NCBI GenBank assembly: GCA_964476155.1
Contig: CAYYYS010000001.1
Coordinates: 62,001-126,000, forward strand
Reading direction: 5' to 3'
Length of the DNA: 64,000 nt
DNA from: JAHIYU01 sp964476155
GTDB taxonomy: Bacteria > Krumholzibacteriota > Krumholzibacteriia > LZORAL124-64-63
Shown: positions 1-7,983 of the stretch, piece by piece
Layout: the number at the start of each line of letters is the position of its first letter
Numbering within the stretch: the first letter of the stretch is position 1
Position numbers and translations under genes: made by a program
Notes under the pieces: model-generated
Seen by the model: the letters and a program-made list of their open reading frames with translations, nothing else
Database searches by the model: none
What the model was told of the DNA's origin: nothing

Positions 1-133
1 GGTACTCCACATGCCCCCGATGCAGCAGGTCGAAACACCCGTTGGTCAACACGATCCGTTCGCCGTGATCACGGCGCAACGCGGCCCAGGAGGCCAGATC
101 CTCCCGCGTGATAATGGGCGCGACGGCACTCAT
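1..133 (-). CDS. rfaE2: D-glycero-beta-D-manno-heptose 1-phosphate adenylyltransferase, 5' part only
   Basis: Only the first 44 codons lie in the window; the gene runs off the left edge. The readable N-terminus contains TNGCFDLLHRGHVEY, the nucleotidyltransferase signature with the HxGH motif typical of RfaE2/HldE C-terminal domains. The family attaches AMP to heptose-1-phosphate in the cytoplasm to make ADP-heptose for the LPS inner core. The start ATG (131-133) overlaps the rfaE1 stop as ATGA, so the two are probably translationally coupled. In Escherichia coli both activities sit in one fused HldE protein; here they are separate. Confidence 0.85.
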   Translation of the reverse strand, partial: MSAVAPIITREDLASWAALRRDHGERIVLTNGCFDLLHRGHVEY

Positions 134-1098
134 GGGCTCACGGCCTTGCTGAGTTGAGCGGCAGTTATGGCAACCGTACCGAGCTCGCGCACAGCCAGAC
201 CCGCGGCGTGGTTGGCGAGATTGGCGGCCTCCAGGAAGGTGGCGCCGGCGGCCATGGCGGACGTGTATACGGAAATCACGGTGTCCCCCGCCCCGGTCAC
301 ATCGAAGACGTCCCGAGCCTCTGTGGGAAGGTGATGCTCGCCGACACCCTCGAAAAGGGCCATGCCGTGCTCACCGCGCGTGATCAGCACGGCCTCGGCA
401 CCCGTACGATCCAGGAGCAGCCGCGCGGCGCGCTGCAGCGAGTCGGGATCCACAATGGTGACGGCCGTGGCGGCTGAGGCTTCCTTCTGGTTCGGCGTCA
501 GGGACGTACACCCGCGATACTGCGTATAGTCGCCGTTCTTGGGATCAACCACGACCGGCAGGCCGGCGGCTTTCCCCAGGCCGATCACGTCGCGTATGAC
601 GTCGTCGGTGAGAACACCTTTGCCGTAGTCGCTGAGGACGATGCCGTCGAACGGCCCCCGCTCGCGCAGACGGCCCAGAAGATCGGCGCGATGCTCTTCG
701 AATAGATCCTCGTCCGCTTCCACGTCGGCACGGACGACCTGCTGCGAATGGGCGATGATGCGGGTCTTGAGCGTGGTGCGCCGGTCAGGGAAACGCAGCA
801 ATCCGGCGGGATCGATGTCCCGTTCCTCGAGCAGGCCGACCAGGATGCGCGATGCTTCCCCCGTCCCGGCCGCCGCGAATAAATCCACCTGCGCGCCCAG
901 GGAGCGGATATTGGCGGCCACGTTGGCGGCGCCGCCGAGCTTGACCGTCTCTTTGCGCAGCCGCACCACGGGGACCGGCGCTTCCGGACTGATCCGTTCG
1001 ACCTCGCCCCAGAGAAAGCGGTCCACCATGGCATCGCCGACGACGGCGAGACGCAATCCTGCGAATGCGGAGAGTATCTCGAGACTTCTTTGGGGCAT
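130..1098 (-). CDS. rfaE1: D-glycero-beta-D-manno-heptose-7-phosphate kinase (PfkB family)
   Basis: 322 aa. The protein is a ribokinase-type sugar kinase: N-terminal GDAMVDRFLWGEVERISPE region, glycine-rich KLGGAANVAAN near residue 55, and C-terminal PfkB signature DVTGAGDTV near residue 265 with the catalytic Asp. The family phosphorylates heptose-7-phosphate at C1 for LPS core synthesis. I chose the ATG at 1098 because GGGAG lies four bases upstream and the kinase fold starts right after it. An upstream in-frame extension to 1176 would run through the promoter at 1145-1173. It is followed by rfaE2 with a 4-bp overlap. Confidence 0.9.
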   Translation of the reverse strand: MPQRSLEILSAFAGLRLAVVGDAMVDRFLWGEVERISPEAPVPVVRLRKETVKLGGAANVAANIRSLGAQVDLFAAAGTGEASRILVGLLEERDIDPAGLLRFPDRRTTLKTRIIAHSQQVVRADVEADEDLFEEHRADLLGRLRERGPFDGIVLSDYGKGVLTDDVIRDVIGLGKAAGLPVVVDPKNGDYTQYRGCTSLTPNQKEASAATAVTIVDPDSLQRAARLLLDRTGAEAVLITRGEHGMALFEGVGEHHLPTEARDVFDVTGAGDTVISVYTSAMAAGATFLEAANLANHAAGLAVRELGTVAITAAQLSKAVSP

Positions 1099-1144
1099 GG
1101 GGCTCCCGATGGTTACAGAGGTTAAGGGGCTCTGATTCGCCCGC

Positions 1145-1173
1145 AAATTAGCACTCGCGCCTCGGGTCGTCAA
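1145..1173 (-). promoter_or_regulatory. sigma70-type promoter for rfaE1-rfaE2
   Basis: On the minus strand TTGACG and TAATTT are separated by exactly 17 bp. The predicted start of transcription is about 40 bases upstream of the rfaE1 ATG at 1098. The match to consensus is 5/6 at -35 and 4/6 at -10. It lies between the remains of the acyl-CoA synthetase gene and rfaE1. Confidence 0.65.
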
Positions 1174-1189
1174 CAAACCTGGATTCGGT

Positions 1190-2039
1190 TCAGGCGTACA
1201 TGCGGTCGATGACGGTCTTGTACTTCTGCAGGATCACCTTGCGACGAACCTTGAGCGTGGGCGTGATCTCCCCCGCCTCCATCGTGAACTGGCGAGCCAT
1301 CAACGTGAAGCGCTTGATCCGTTCGAAAGGCGCCAACGATATCGATTGGGCGCGGATACGCTCGGTCATGAACCGGACCACTTCGGGCAGCTTCACCAAC
1401 TCGTCGTGATCGGCGAAGGAGAGTTGCCCACCGTCCCGAACCTGAAATCCGACGGCGAATTGCCGGTGAGCATGGGCGCCGTTTCGTTCCGGACGTATAG
1501 ATGATCGAGGCCAGGTCGTCCGCGGCGGCCGTTTCGGCTCGACGCGCGGCCTCTCCCCCGTCGTCATGGACACGGCCCCGCGCCATGAACATAGCGAGGT
1601 CCGTGTCGTCACCCTCGGGCTGTTCGAGGCTTCCGTCGAGGGCGATGATTATTTCCGGGAGTCCACAGTCCGCGCGTACCTGACGCAGCTTGGCCAGTTC
1701 GGATTCGGCGACGGCGAAGGCCACGCGGGTCCGGGCGTCCTCGACGATGTACCGGGCCTGCTCGGCCGTACTGGTAGCGAAGACGGGAACGGTTACGGCG
1801 CGAATGCTCTGGACGCCGAGATCCGCGAGGATCCAGTCGGGTGAGTTGGGTGCGAAAAGAGCCACCCGTTCGCCAACATCGACACCCAGCGAGAGCAGGG
1901 CCGCGGCGACCGTGCCGACCTGTTCGTCCAACTCGCGGTAGGACGTGTCGGCCCATTCGCGATTGATCTTATGGCGCATGGCGATGGCCTCGCCGTATCC
2001 GCGCGCGCTTTCTCTGATCTCCAGGGCGACGTTTTTCAC
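1190..2039 (-). pseudogene. long-chain acyl-CoA synthetase (AMP-forming), internally deleted and frameshifted
   Basis: The first ~185 codons (GTG start at 2039, AGGAGG upstream) encode a normal FadD15-like N-terminus up to the P-loop core ASIIYTSGT. Right there the frame breaks: the next in-frame residues (KRRPCSP) are nonsense, while another frame continues with a fragment resembling the end of the P-loop motif (HRQF). It then jumps to the extreme C-terminus of the family (ERIKRFTLMARQFTMEAGE, TPTLKVRRKVI, ending MYA). Members are about 600 aa; here only about 280 codons remain, so roughly 300 codons of the central adenylation domain are missing. A sequencing frameshift alone cannot explain the loss; deletion or misassembly could. 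Confidence 0.8.
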
Positions 2040-2077
2040 GGGTGGCCTCCTGGATCGGGTCTCGTTGGTCGGCGCTC

Positions 2078-2107
2078 ACTGTAACAGATGGGCCGCAGGG
2101 ACGCCAA
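2078..2107 (-). promoter_or_regulatory. possible promoter of the decayed acyl-CoA synthetase gene
   Basis: TTGGCG and TACAGT are 18 bp apart on the minus strand, about 40 bases upstream of the GTG at 2039. The elements are moderately good. Together with the intact AGGAGG they suggest the start of the pseudogene may still be expressed. Confidence 0.35.
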
Positions 2108-2149
2108 GAGTCAGTCCACACGAATACGAGTCCACGGGCCTCGCTGGTA

Positions 2150-2178
2150 TTCACATCCGACTTGCATTAAGATATTAT
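2150..2178 (+). promoter_or_regulatory. sigma70-type promoter for the DUF3467 gene
   Basis: TTCACA and TATTAT are separated by exactly 17 bp. The predicted transcript starts about 15 bases before the GTG at 2201, with AGGAGG at 2190-2195 in between, so the leader is very short. It is divergent from the acyl-CoA synthetase remnant. Confidence 0.5.
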
Positions 2179-2200
2179 CTCCCACAACCAGGAGGCATCC

Positions 2201-2509
2201 GTGGAAAAGAAGGAACCGCAGAAGATCAGCGTGGAACTGGGCAAGGACGAGGCCGAGGGCACCTACAGCAACCTCGCCCTGATCACCCATTCCACCAGCG
2301 AATTCATCATCGATTTCGCCAAGCTGCTGCCGGGACTGCCCAAGGCGAAGGTCTGCGCGCGCATGATCATGACGCCCCAGAACGCCAAGGCGCTCTTGAA
2401 GACACTCGAGGTCAACGTCAGCCGGTACGAGGATAATTTCGGGGAGATCAAGCTGCCGGGGAAGCCGCCATCGGAATTCGGTTTCCAGACGTCGGACGTG
2501 AAGAACTAG
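2201..2509 (+). CDS. DUF3467 family protein
   Basis: 102 aa with a GTG start; AGGAGG lies five bases upstream. The body matches the DUF3467 pattern: a YSNLALITHSTSEFIIDF strand near residue 20, LPGLPKAKVCARMIMTP in the middle, and an NFGEIKLPG segment near the end. The family is small, soluble and widespread in bacteria, with no established biochemical role. It stands alone: its neighbours on both sides are on the opposite strand, and a GC-rich hairpin follows. The short length and lack of signal peptide suggest a cytoplasmic protein. Confidence 0.8.
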   Translation: MEKKEPQKISVELGKDEAEGTYSNLALITHSTSEFIIDFAKLLPGLPKAKVCARMIMTPQNAKALLKTLEVNVSRYEDNFGEIKLPGKPPSEFGFQTSDVKN

Positions 2510-2523
2510 CTGTCCCATTCGAT

Positions 2524-2552
2524 CCCCGCCCGAACCGCAGGTCCGGGCGGGG
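2524..2552. terminator. GC-rich hairpin between convergent genes
   Basis: CCCCGCCCG pairs with CGGGCGGGG around an 8-11 base loop, between the stops of the DUF3467 gene (2509) and the ABC permease gene (2562). Neither side has a T-tract, so it may be a weak bidirectional or transcript-end-protecting hairpin rather than a classical intrinsic terminator. Confidence 0.4.
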
Positions 2553-2561
2553 GACTCGTAT

Positions 2562-3743
2562 CTAATCGATCAGGCGGCGGAATCGTACCGTCGCGATCGC
2601 CAGCAGCACGCCCAGCCATACACCCAGTCCCATGAACTGAGTCGCGTTTTCCGCCAGCCCGTAGCCACGGCCGATCATGTCGTGGAAGACGGTGATGCCC
2701 TGTCCGGTGGGCAAGGCCAATCCGATCTTCTGCATGAAACCGGGGACGACTTCCAACGGCCACCACAAACCGCCCAGGGGCGCGAGAGTCAAGCTCGCGG
2801 ACATGCTGATGCCGTCGGCTTGCCCCGGCGTGCGGCAGAACGTGGCCAGCACCAGCGCCAGGGTTGTGGATACACCCGTGAACAGCACCATCAAAACAAC
2901 CAGGGACGCCAGCGAATCACCGTAGTCGATGCCCATGACCAGGGCGTTGAGCAGGAGCAGTACCGTCATCTGCAGCAGGCCGACCACCCAGGGACCAGCC
3001 AGCATGCCCACCGCCAGCAGGGCCGGCGAAGCGGCGCCCAGACGCAGCCGGGTCAAGGTGCCGTTGCGACGCTCGATGACCACGTCACGCACGGACATGA
3101 GCATGAACATCATGACGAACATCAGGGTGTAGGCCGGGCCGGTGTGCTGGCCGCCCTTGGTCAGCTTTAGCTCGGTATGTTCGCTGCGGCCCAGGAACGT
3201 ACTCTCCAGACTCAGGCGGGGCCCGTTCCAGAGCGAGTCGAAACGAGCGATGTCGAACTCGTCCGGGGCGACGCGCCGTCCGGCGCCTTCGGCCTCGAGA
3301 CGAATCAGGATCATCTCCAGCTCCGTGCGGGCGGACTGGGCGCTCAAGCGGTCCGCATCGTGGAAAAAGGTCAGTCTGGCCGTGCCGCCGGCGGACAGGC
3401 TGTCGGCCAGGCCCGGCGGTATATAGAGTGTGGCGGTGCGACGACCGTCATTGACGATCCCCCGGGCCATCTCCTCGGAACCGACCGTATCGGAAAGCGC
3501 AACGACGAAGTGGTCTCCCCCCGTGAACTGATCGATCAGGTCCCGGGACGCACTGGTCCGGTCGGCATCGTAGATTCGGACTTCGGGCAACGAGCCGCCG
3601 CTACCCTCGAAGCCGCCGAACATCATTCCCATGAGGATCGAGAACATCATGGGCAAACCGAACAACCAAAAGAGATTGCCCTTGTCGGCCAGAACCTTGC
3701 GGATATGAACACCGACCAGGGCTCTCAGGACATGCAGCTTCAC
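2562..3743 (-). CDS. ABC-2 type transporter permease
   Basis: 393 aa. The N-terminal membrane segment is LFWLFGLPMMFSILMGMMFGG (residues about 23-43). A ~170-residue extracytoplasmic domain follows, then five to six hydrophobic helices from about residue 205 (YTLMFVMMFMLMSVRDVVIERRNGTLTRL and onward). This is the ABC-2_membrane_3 layout of NatB/YhiH-type exporters. The GTG start overlaps the stop of the preceding permease (GTGA). It is the last gene of a three-gene exporter operon with two non-identical permeases, so a heterodimeric channel is likely. The substrate cannot be read from the sequence. Confidence 0.8.
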   Translation of the reverse strand: MKLHVLRALVGVHIRKVLADKGNLFWLFGLPMMFSILMGMMFGGFEGSGGSLPEVRIYDADRTSASRDLIDQFTGGDHFVVALSDTVGSEEMARGIVNDGRRTATLYIPPGLADSLSAGGTARLTFFHDADRLSAQSARTELEMILIRLEAEGAGRRVAPDEFDIARFDSLWNGPRLSLESTFLGRSEHTELKLTKGGQHTGPAYTLMFVMMFMLMSVRDVVIERRNGTLTRLRLGAASPALLAVGMLAGPWVVGLLQMTVLLLLNALVMGIDYGDSLASLVVLMVLFTGVSTTLALVLATFCRTPGQADGISMSASLTLAPLGGLWWPLEVVPGFMQKIGLALPTGQGITVFHDMIGRGYGLAENATQFMGLGVWLGVLLAIATVRFRRLID

Positions 3744-5071
3744 AGCAGGTCCCCCTTCCTCTCCCGGATGTGCAACAGCAGAACGGCGAGTGCCAGGAAG
3801 GCTGCGGATATGCCGGCTAAGACCATCACGGACGTGCCCACGGCGCCCAGACCCTCGTTTTGGGAAACGATGGACGAGAAACCCTGGTTGGCCCAGTAGT
3901 TGGGCGTGAACTTGGCAGCGAGACGAAGAAACCCGGGCATGAAATCGGTCGGCACGAAATTGCCGCCGATGATGGCCATGAACAGGATCACGCCAGTGCT
4001 GATCTGGCCCATCTGTTTTTCAGTTCGCGTGAGCATGGCCAGCACCAGGAATACCGACGCCAGGGCGGCACTGGTGACCAGGGCCTGGATAGGCAGCACC
4101 AGAAGATCGGGCCCCAGATTGAGGCCGTAGATCAGCTTGCCCACGGCGAAAAGTATGATCAGCTGCAACAGGCCATTGACGGTCGTGAAGATCCACTTGC
4201 CAAACAACAGGTCGCGCGCCCGCAGGGGCGATACGAGCATGCGTCGCAGGGTGCCGCCCTCGCGTTCGCGGTGGATGTCGCCGCCGGCTCCGCCGGCCGA
4301 GAACATGAGAAAGAAGACGGCCATGCCCGGCAGGAAGTAGTTGAACATGTTGCGGCTGGCACGGGCGTCTTCGTTCTCGGTCAGTTCCTGGCCGCCGCGA
4401 TCCTCAACGGTCAGATCGAAGCTCTGCACCGCGAAGGCGTCCTGCAGTTCTACCTGGTGATCTATCAGCGCGCGGGTCTGGTCCCAGGCGGCGACAGCCT
4501 CGTCGGACCCGTCGCGGATACGCCTGTAGACATCCAGGAAGGAGTCTGCACTCAACAACTGGCCGATACCCGAGTTCTCATTCGATTCGGGATACCAGTC
4601 ATCGGGCCAGGCGCCGAAGTAGGCGGCCTCCCCCGCCCGCATGAACAGGAGCATCCGTTCGAGGATCTGCTCCACGATGCCTGCCTTGAACTCGGAGTTT
4701 ATATCCTTCCAGAGTGTGAACTGGACAGCCTCACCACTGAAGTAGCTCTGGGCGAAGTCGTCGGGGATGATCAGGGCGGCGCGAATCTTCCCTGTGCGCA
4801 CCTGCTCCTCGACGGTCTCGCGCGAGGTCCAGGTCACCTCGAAGATCCCCGTCTCTTTCAGGGCCTCGTCCACGAACTGGCGCGCCATCGAGGGCAGGTT
4901 GCCGACGACTGCCAGGGGGATCGTCGATAGACCGGCGTCACCGCCGAAGCCGCCGAAGGACAAGCCCAGAATACCAGTCAGGACCAGCGGCAAGAGCAAG
5001 GCCACCACCACGGCATTCCGGTCGCTCCACCAGCGCCGCAGATCCTTGTCGATCAAGGTGTGTATCTGCAC
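3740..5071 (-). CDS. ABC-2 type transporter permease
   Basis: 443 aa with a GTG start behind AGGAGG. Its layout matches its neighbour: TM helix near residues 20-42 (VVVALLLPLVLTGILGLSFGG), a large periplasmic loop to about residue 235, then helices carrying the ABC-2 signature REREGGTLRRMLVSPLRARDLLFGKW (about 265-290). It forms a permease pair with the downstream gene (4-bp overlap) and lies 9 bp after the ATPase gene. The likely role is export of a hydrophobic compound or drug, or lipid extrusion. The specificity is unknown. Confidence 0.8.
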   Translation of the reverse strand: MQIHTLIDKDLRRWWSDRNAVVVALLLPLVLTGILGLSFGGFGGDAGLSTIPLAVVGNLPSMARQFVDEALKETGIFEVTWTSRETVEEQVRTGKIRAALIIPDDFAQSYFSGEAVQFTLWKDINSEFKAGIVEQILERMLLFMRAGEAAYFGAWPDDWYPESNENSGIGQLLSADSFLDVYRRIRDGSDEAVAAWDQTRALIDHQVELQDAFAVQSFDLTVEDRGGQELTENEDARASRNMFNYFLPGMAVFFLMFSAGGAGGDIHREREGGTLRRMLVSPLRARDLLFGKWIFTTVNGLLQLIILFAVGKLIYGLNLGPDLLVLPIQALVTSAALASVFLVLAMLTRTEKQMGQISTGVILFMAIIGGNFVPTDFMPGFLRLAAKFTPNYWANQGFSSIVSQNEGLGAVGTSVMVLAGISAAFLALAVLLLHIRERKGDLL

Positions 5072-5080
5072 GGCGTCCTC

Positions 5081-6013
5081 CTATTCGCGCAAGGTGCGGC
5101 CGGTGACCTTCAGGTACAGGGTTTCCAGGTTGGGGCGGATGATCTCCAACTGGTCGAGCGCGAGTCCACGACCGTCGAGTGTCTGCTGCAGGACGGGCAG
5201 CATGTCGGCGCCGTCGCGACATTCGATCTGCAACTTGCCGCGGCGCTCACCCACTTCGGCCACGTCATCGTGCTCGGACAAGACCTGCGCGAGCGCGGGC
5301 AGTTCCGCGGCGGGGACGTGGCAGCGCAACAGGTCGGCCTCACCGATCTGGGCGATCAGCTCTTCCTTGTCGCCCATGGCCACCAGACGACCCTGGTCGA
5401 TCACCGCGATGCGGTCACAGAGCTGCTCGGCCTCTTCGAGGTAATGCGTGGTGTACAGGACCGTCAGCCCTTCGGCGTTCATCTGCCGGATAAGCTCGAG
5501 GATGCGGGACCGGGCCTGGGCATCGATGCCCACCGTCGGCTCGTCCAGGAACAGCACCTCCGGTTGGTGCACCAGTCCGATCATGATGTTCAGACGGCGC
5601 TTCATGCCGCCGGAGAATCCCTTCACGGGTCGCCGCGCGTGTTCGGCCAGCTCGCTCACCTCGAGAAGTTGACCGACACGCCGACTCAGATCCTTGCCGC
5701 CCATACCGTAGAGACGCCCCCAGAAACGGAGGTTCTGTTCCGCATTGAGTTCCTCGTACAGGGCGAGTTCCTGCGGCACGACCCCGATGCGCCGGCGGAC
5801 CTGCACGGGCTCGCGTCGTACGTCGTGTCCGCAGACTGTGACGCTGCCCGAGTCGATGGGCAACAGGGAGGACAGGACCGAGATGGTCGTTGTCTTGCCG
5901 GCGCCGTTCGGTCCCAGCAGACCGAATACCTCGCCTTCGTTCATGTAGAAGGAGACGCCGTCGACGGCGGTCACGGTGCCGTAGCTTTTCACCAGATCCG
6001 TAACGGTGATCAT
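5081..6013 (-). CDS. ABC transporter ATP-binding protein
   Basis: 310 aa. All motifs of an active ABC ATPase are visible: Walker A GPNGAGKTT near residue 38, signature FSGGMKRRLN near 137, Walker B VLFLDEPTVGID near 155, and the switch His in YTTHYLEEAE near 192. The C-terminal ~90 residues form the regulatory extension common in NatA/CcmA-type exporters. I chose the ATG at 6013 because it begins exactly at the conserved MITVTDLVKSYG and overlaps the acyltransferase stop as ATGA. It energises the two permeases encoded downstream. Confidence 0.88.
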   Translation of the reverse strand: MITVTDLVKSYGTVTAVDGVSFYMNEGEVFGLLGPNGAGKTTTISVLSSLLPIDSGSVTVCGHDVRREPVQVRRRIGVVPQELALYEELNAEQNLRFWGRLYGMGGKDLSRRVGQLLEVSELAEHARRPVKGFSGGMKRRLNIMIGLVHQPEVLFLDEPTVGIDAQARSRILELIRQMNAEGLTVLYTTHYLEEAEQLCDRIAVIDQGRLVAMGDKEELIAQIGEADLLRCHVPAAELPALAQVLSEHDDVAEVGERRGKLQIECRDGADMLPVLQQTLDGRGLALDQLEIIRPNLETLYLKVTGRTLRE

Positions 6014-6957
6014 GTCTGAGGCTCCTGGTCGGAAGGCTGTGCGCCGGCCGACACGGGACCACGCTCGTGAGGCGGTCGTGTCTTCCAGCGGCGGTGAATC
6101 CAAAAGTAGTGGTCGGGATGTTCGCGAATCACTTGTGACAGGACGTCGGTGTAGGCCCGTGTCAGTTCGAAGAGAGCCGTTTCCTCGTCCCAGGCCGGGT
6201 CGGGATGGATGGGATCGTGAAGATGAGCCACGTGGGTCCCGTCGGCCTGGCGAATCAAGAAGACGGGTATGATGGGACACTTCAGCTTGTAGGCGAAGTA
6301 GGCCAGCCCGCGCGGTGTCGACGCGGTGCGACCCAGGAACTCCACGAAGATGCCATCCTCCCCCGCGTTCACGTCCGGCAGGATGCCCACATAGCCACCG
6401 TCACGGATATGGCGGATGAGTTGGCGGACCGACGCGTCGGCACGAATCACGCCCAGGCCGCCACGATCACGAATCTTGTTCTGCAGCTTATCGACCCAGG
6501 GGTTGGACTGGGTCCGCACCAGATACTTGGCGCGATATCCGTAGGCGGACATGGCCGCGCCGAGGAGTTCCCAGTTGCCGAAGTGGCCGGTCATCAGCAG
6601 GGCGCCCTTGCCGTCCTCGCGCAAAGCGTCGAGATAGGCGGTATTCTCGAGGCGGACGCGCGTCCGGACACGGGCCGGTGTCAGACGCGGCAGCGTGAAG
6701 AAACCGCAGAGGGTGGCTCCCAGATTGGCATAGATACGCTCGGCCAGATCCCAGAGCGAAACCACGTCTCGCCCGGGAAAAGCCTGGGACAGGTTGTCGA
6801 GAACCACGTTGCGGCGCAGGCCCACATGGCGGAATATGAAGTGGCCCAGCCCGCGGCCGACCGCTGCGACCCAGGTCTCGGGCAAGAGGCTGGCCAGGGC
6901 GAAAATCGCGCAGAGAAGCCCATATTCCAGAGCCCATCGGATCTTCCTGGGTAGCAA
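6010..6957 (-). CDS. LpxL/HtrB-type lysophospholipid (lipid A) acyltransferase
   Basis: 315 aa with a TTG start preceded by GGGGGAG. The N-terminal hydrophobic stretch (residues 11-33) anchors it to the inner membrane. The catalytic HX4E motif is HFGNWE (about 124-129), followed by LPDVNAGEDGIFVEFLGR, typical of the family. Such enzymes add secondary acyl chains to lipid A precursors or related lipids. The stop overlaps the ABC ATPase start, which links lipid acylation with the exporter. It could instead modify another glycolipid, since the rest of the lipid A pathway is outside the window. Confidence 0.85.
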   Translation of the reverse strand: MLPRKIRWALEYGLLCAIFALASLLPETWVAAVGRGLGHFIFRHVGLRRNVVLDNLSQAFPGRDVVSLWDLAERIYANLGATLCGFFTLPRLTPARVRTRVRLENTAYLDALREDGKGALLMTGHFGNWELLGAAMSAYGYRAKYLVRTQSNPWVDKLQNKIRDRGGLGVIRADASVRQLIRHIRDGGYVGILPDVNAGEDGIFVEFLGRTASTPRGLAYFAYKLKCPIIPVFLIRQADGTHVAHLHDPIHPDPAWDEETALFELTRAYTDVLSQVIREHPDHYFWIHRRWKTRPPHERGPVSAGAQPSDQEPQT

Positions 6958-6987
6958 GGTCTCCCCCGTATCGTGCGATTACTATTC

Positions 6988-7902
6988 TCAAGGAACCCAG
7001 ACTTTACGGGCAATCCCCCCGCCGGGCAACCTTACGATCAGACTTGCGATCTCCAGGGCCACCAGCCCCTCGTGCCAGACCGCATCCGTGCCCGCCCAGC
7101 GATCGCGCAACTCCGACAGACGCAGGCCCGTGAGGTCGAGCCGATCCCATATCCAGCGCGCCGCGGAACCGGCGACGGGCAACTGATCCGCCGGCGGGTC
7201 GCCCGCACCGGCATCACGACCATCGGGTCGACCCAGGACATTGATCACGTCCCGGGCGGATTCGACGATATGGGCACCCTCGCGCAACAGGTGGTGACAC
7301 CCCCGGCACCCCGGATCATCGACCGGACCGGGAACCGCAAAGATCTCCCGTCCCTGATCCGCGCCGTGATAGGCCGTGGACATGGCCCCGCTTCGATAGG
7401 GCGCCTCCACGACGATCACCCCGCGCGCCAACCCGGATACGAGCCGGTTGCGCCGCGGAAAAAGAAACGGCAAGGGAGCCGTACCGTCGGGCGCCTCGGT
7501 CACCACGCACCCGCGAGCCTCGATCCGTCGGCGAAGATCCCCGTGGCGGGCCGGATAAGTGCGGTCGACTCCCGTCGCCATGACGCCCACCGTAATGCCG
7601 TTCGCCTCCAGGGCGCCCGCGTGAGCGGCTGCATCGACGCCCAACGCCAGACCGCTGACGATGGACCAGCCGGCGCGGGCCAGGTCACGGGCGAGTGTGC
7701 GCGCCACCGCCAATGATCGTGTGCTGGCTGCCCGAGTGCCCACGATGGCCACCGCCGGTTGTCGCAATGCCCGGCGACGGCCACTGCCTCGGGCCTGTTG
7801 CGGCGGATGATCCACCTCGTTCCAGTAGCTCGGCCAGTGATCTTCACCTGGCCGCAGGGTCCAGACGCCGCCCTCAGGCGTGTCGGTACGCACGTCGTTC
7901 AT
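6988..7902 (-). CDS. dprA: DNA-processing protein DprA/Smf
   Basis: 304 aa. The Rossmann-like DprA core is clear: VAIVGTRAAS near residue 49, SGLALGVDAAAHAGAL near 84, GVDRTYPARH near 110, FPRRNRLVSGLA near 146, and AVPGPVDDPGCRGCHHLLREGA near 188. The last ~60 residues resemble the winged-helix tail. The protein is shorter than usual because the N-terminal SAM domain is missing. DprA binds ssDNA and loads RecA during transformation. I took the ATG at 7902 (GGGAAGG upstream). The further in-frame start at 7971 would translate a repeat element. It follows obgE; lpxL-type gene follows 30 bp downstream. Confidence 0.87.
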   Translation of the reverse strand: MNDVRTDTPEGGVWTLRPGEDHWPSYWNEVDHPPQQARGSGRRRALRQPAVAIVGTRAASTRSLAVARTLARDLARAGWSIVSGLALGVDAAAHAGALEANGITVGVMATGVDRTYPARHGDLRRRIEARGCVVTEAPDGTAPLPFLFPRRNRLVSGLARGVIVVEAPYRSGAMSTAYHGADQGREIFAVPGPVDDPGCRGCHHLLREGAHIVESARDVINVLGRPDGRDAGAGDPPADQLPVAGSAARWIWDRLDLTGLRLSELRDRWAGTDAVWHEGLVALEIASLIVRLPGGGIARKVWVP

Positions 7903-7940
7903 GGATTGTTGCCTTCCCGGGAGGATATCGGGTCGGTCTA

Positions 7941-7966
7941 GCAGGCTGTTGGAAAACTCATTCTGG
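7941..7966 (-). repeat. solo arm of a MITE-like repeat
   Basis: This 26-bp segment begins GCAGGCTGTTG and ends TCATTCTGG. It is nearly identical to the two arms of the hairpin at 41852-41926. It sits in the 81-bp gap between the obgE stop and the dprA start. Only one arm is present here. Confidence 0.6.
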
Positions 7967-7983
7967 TACACGCCCGCTAGTCG

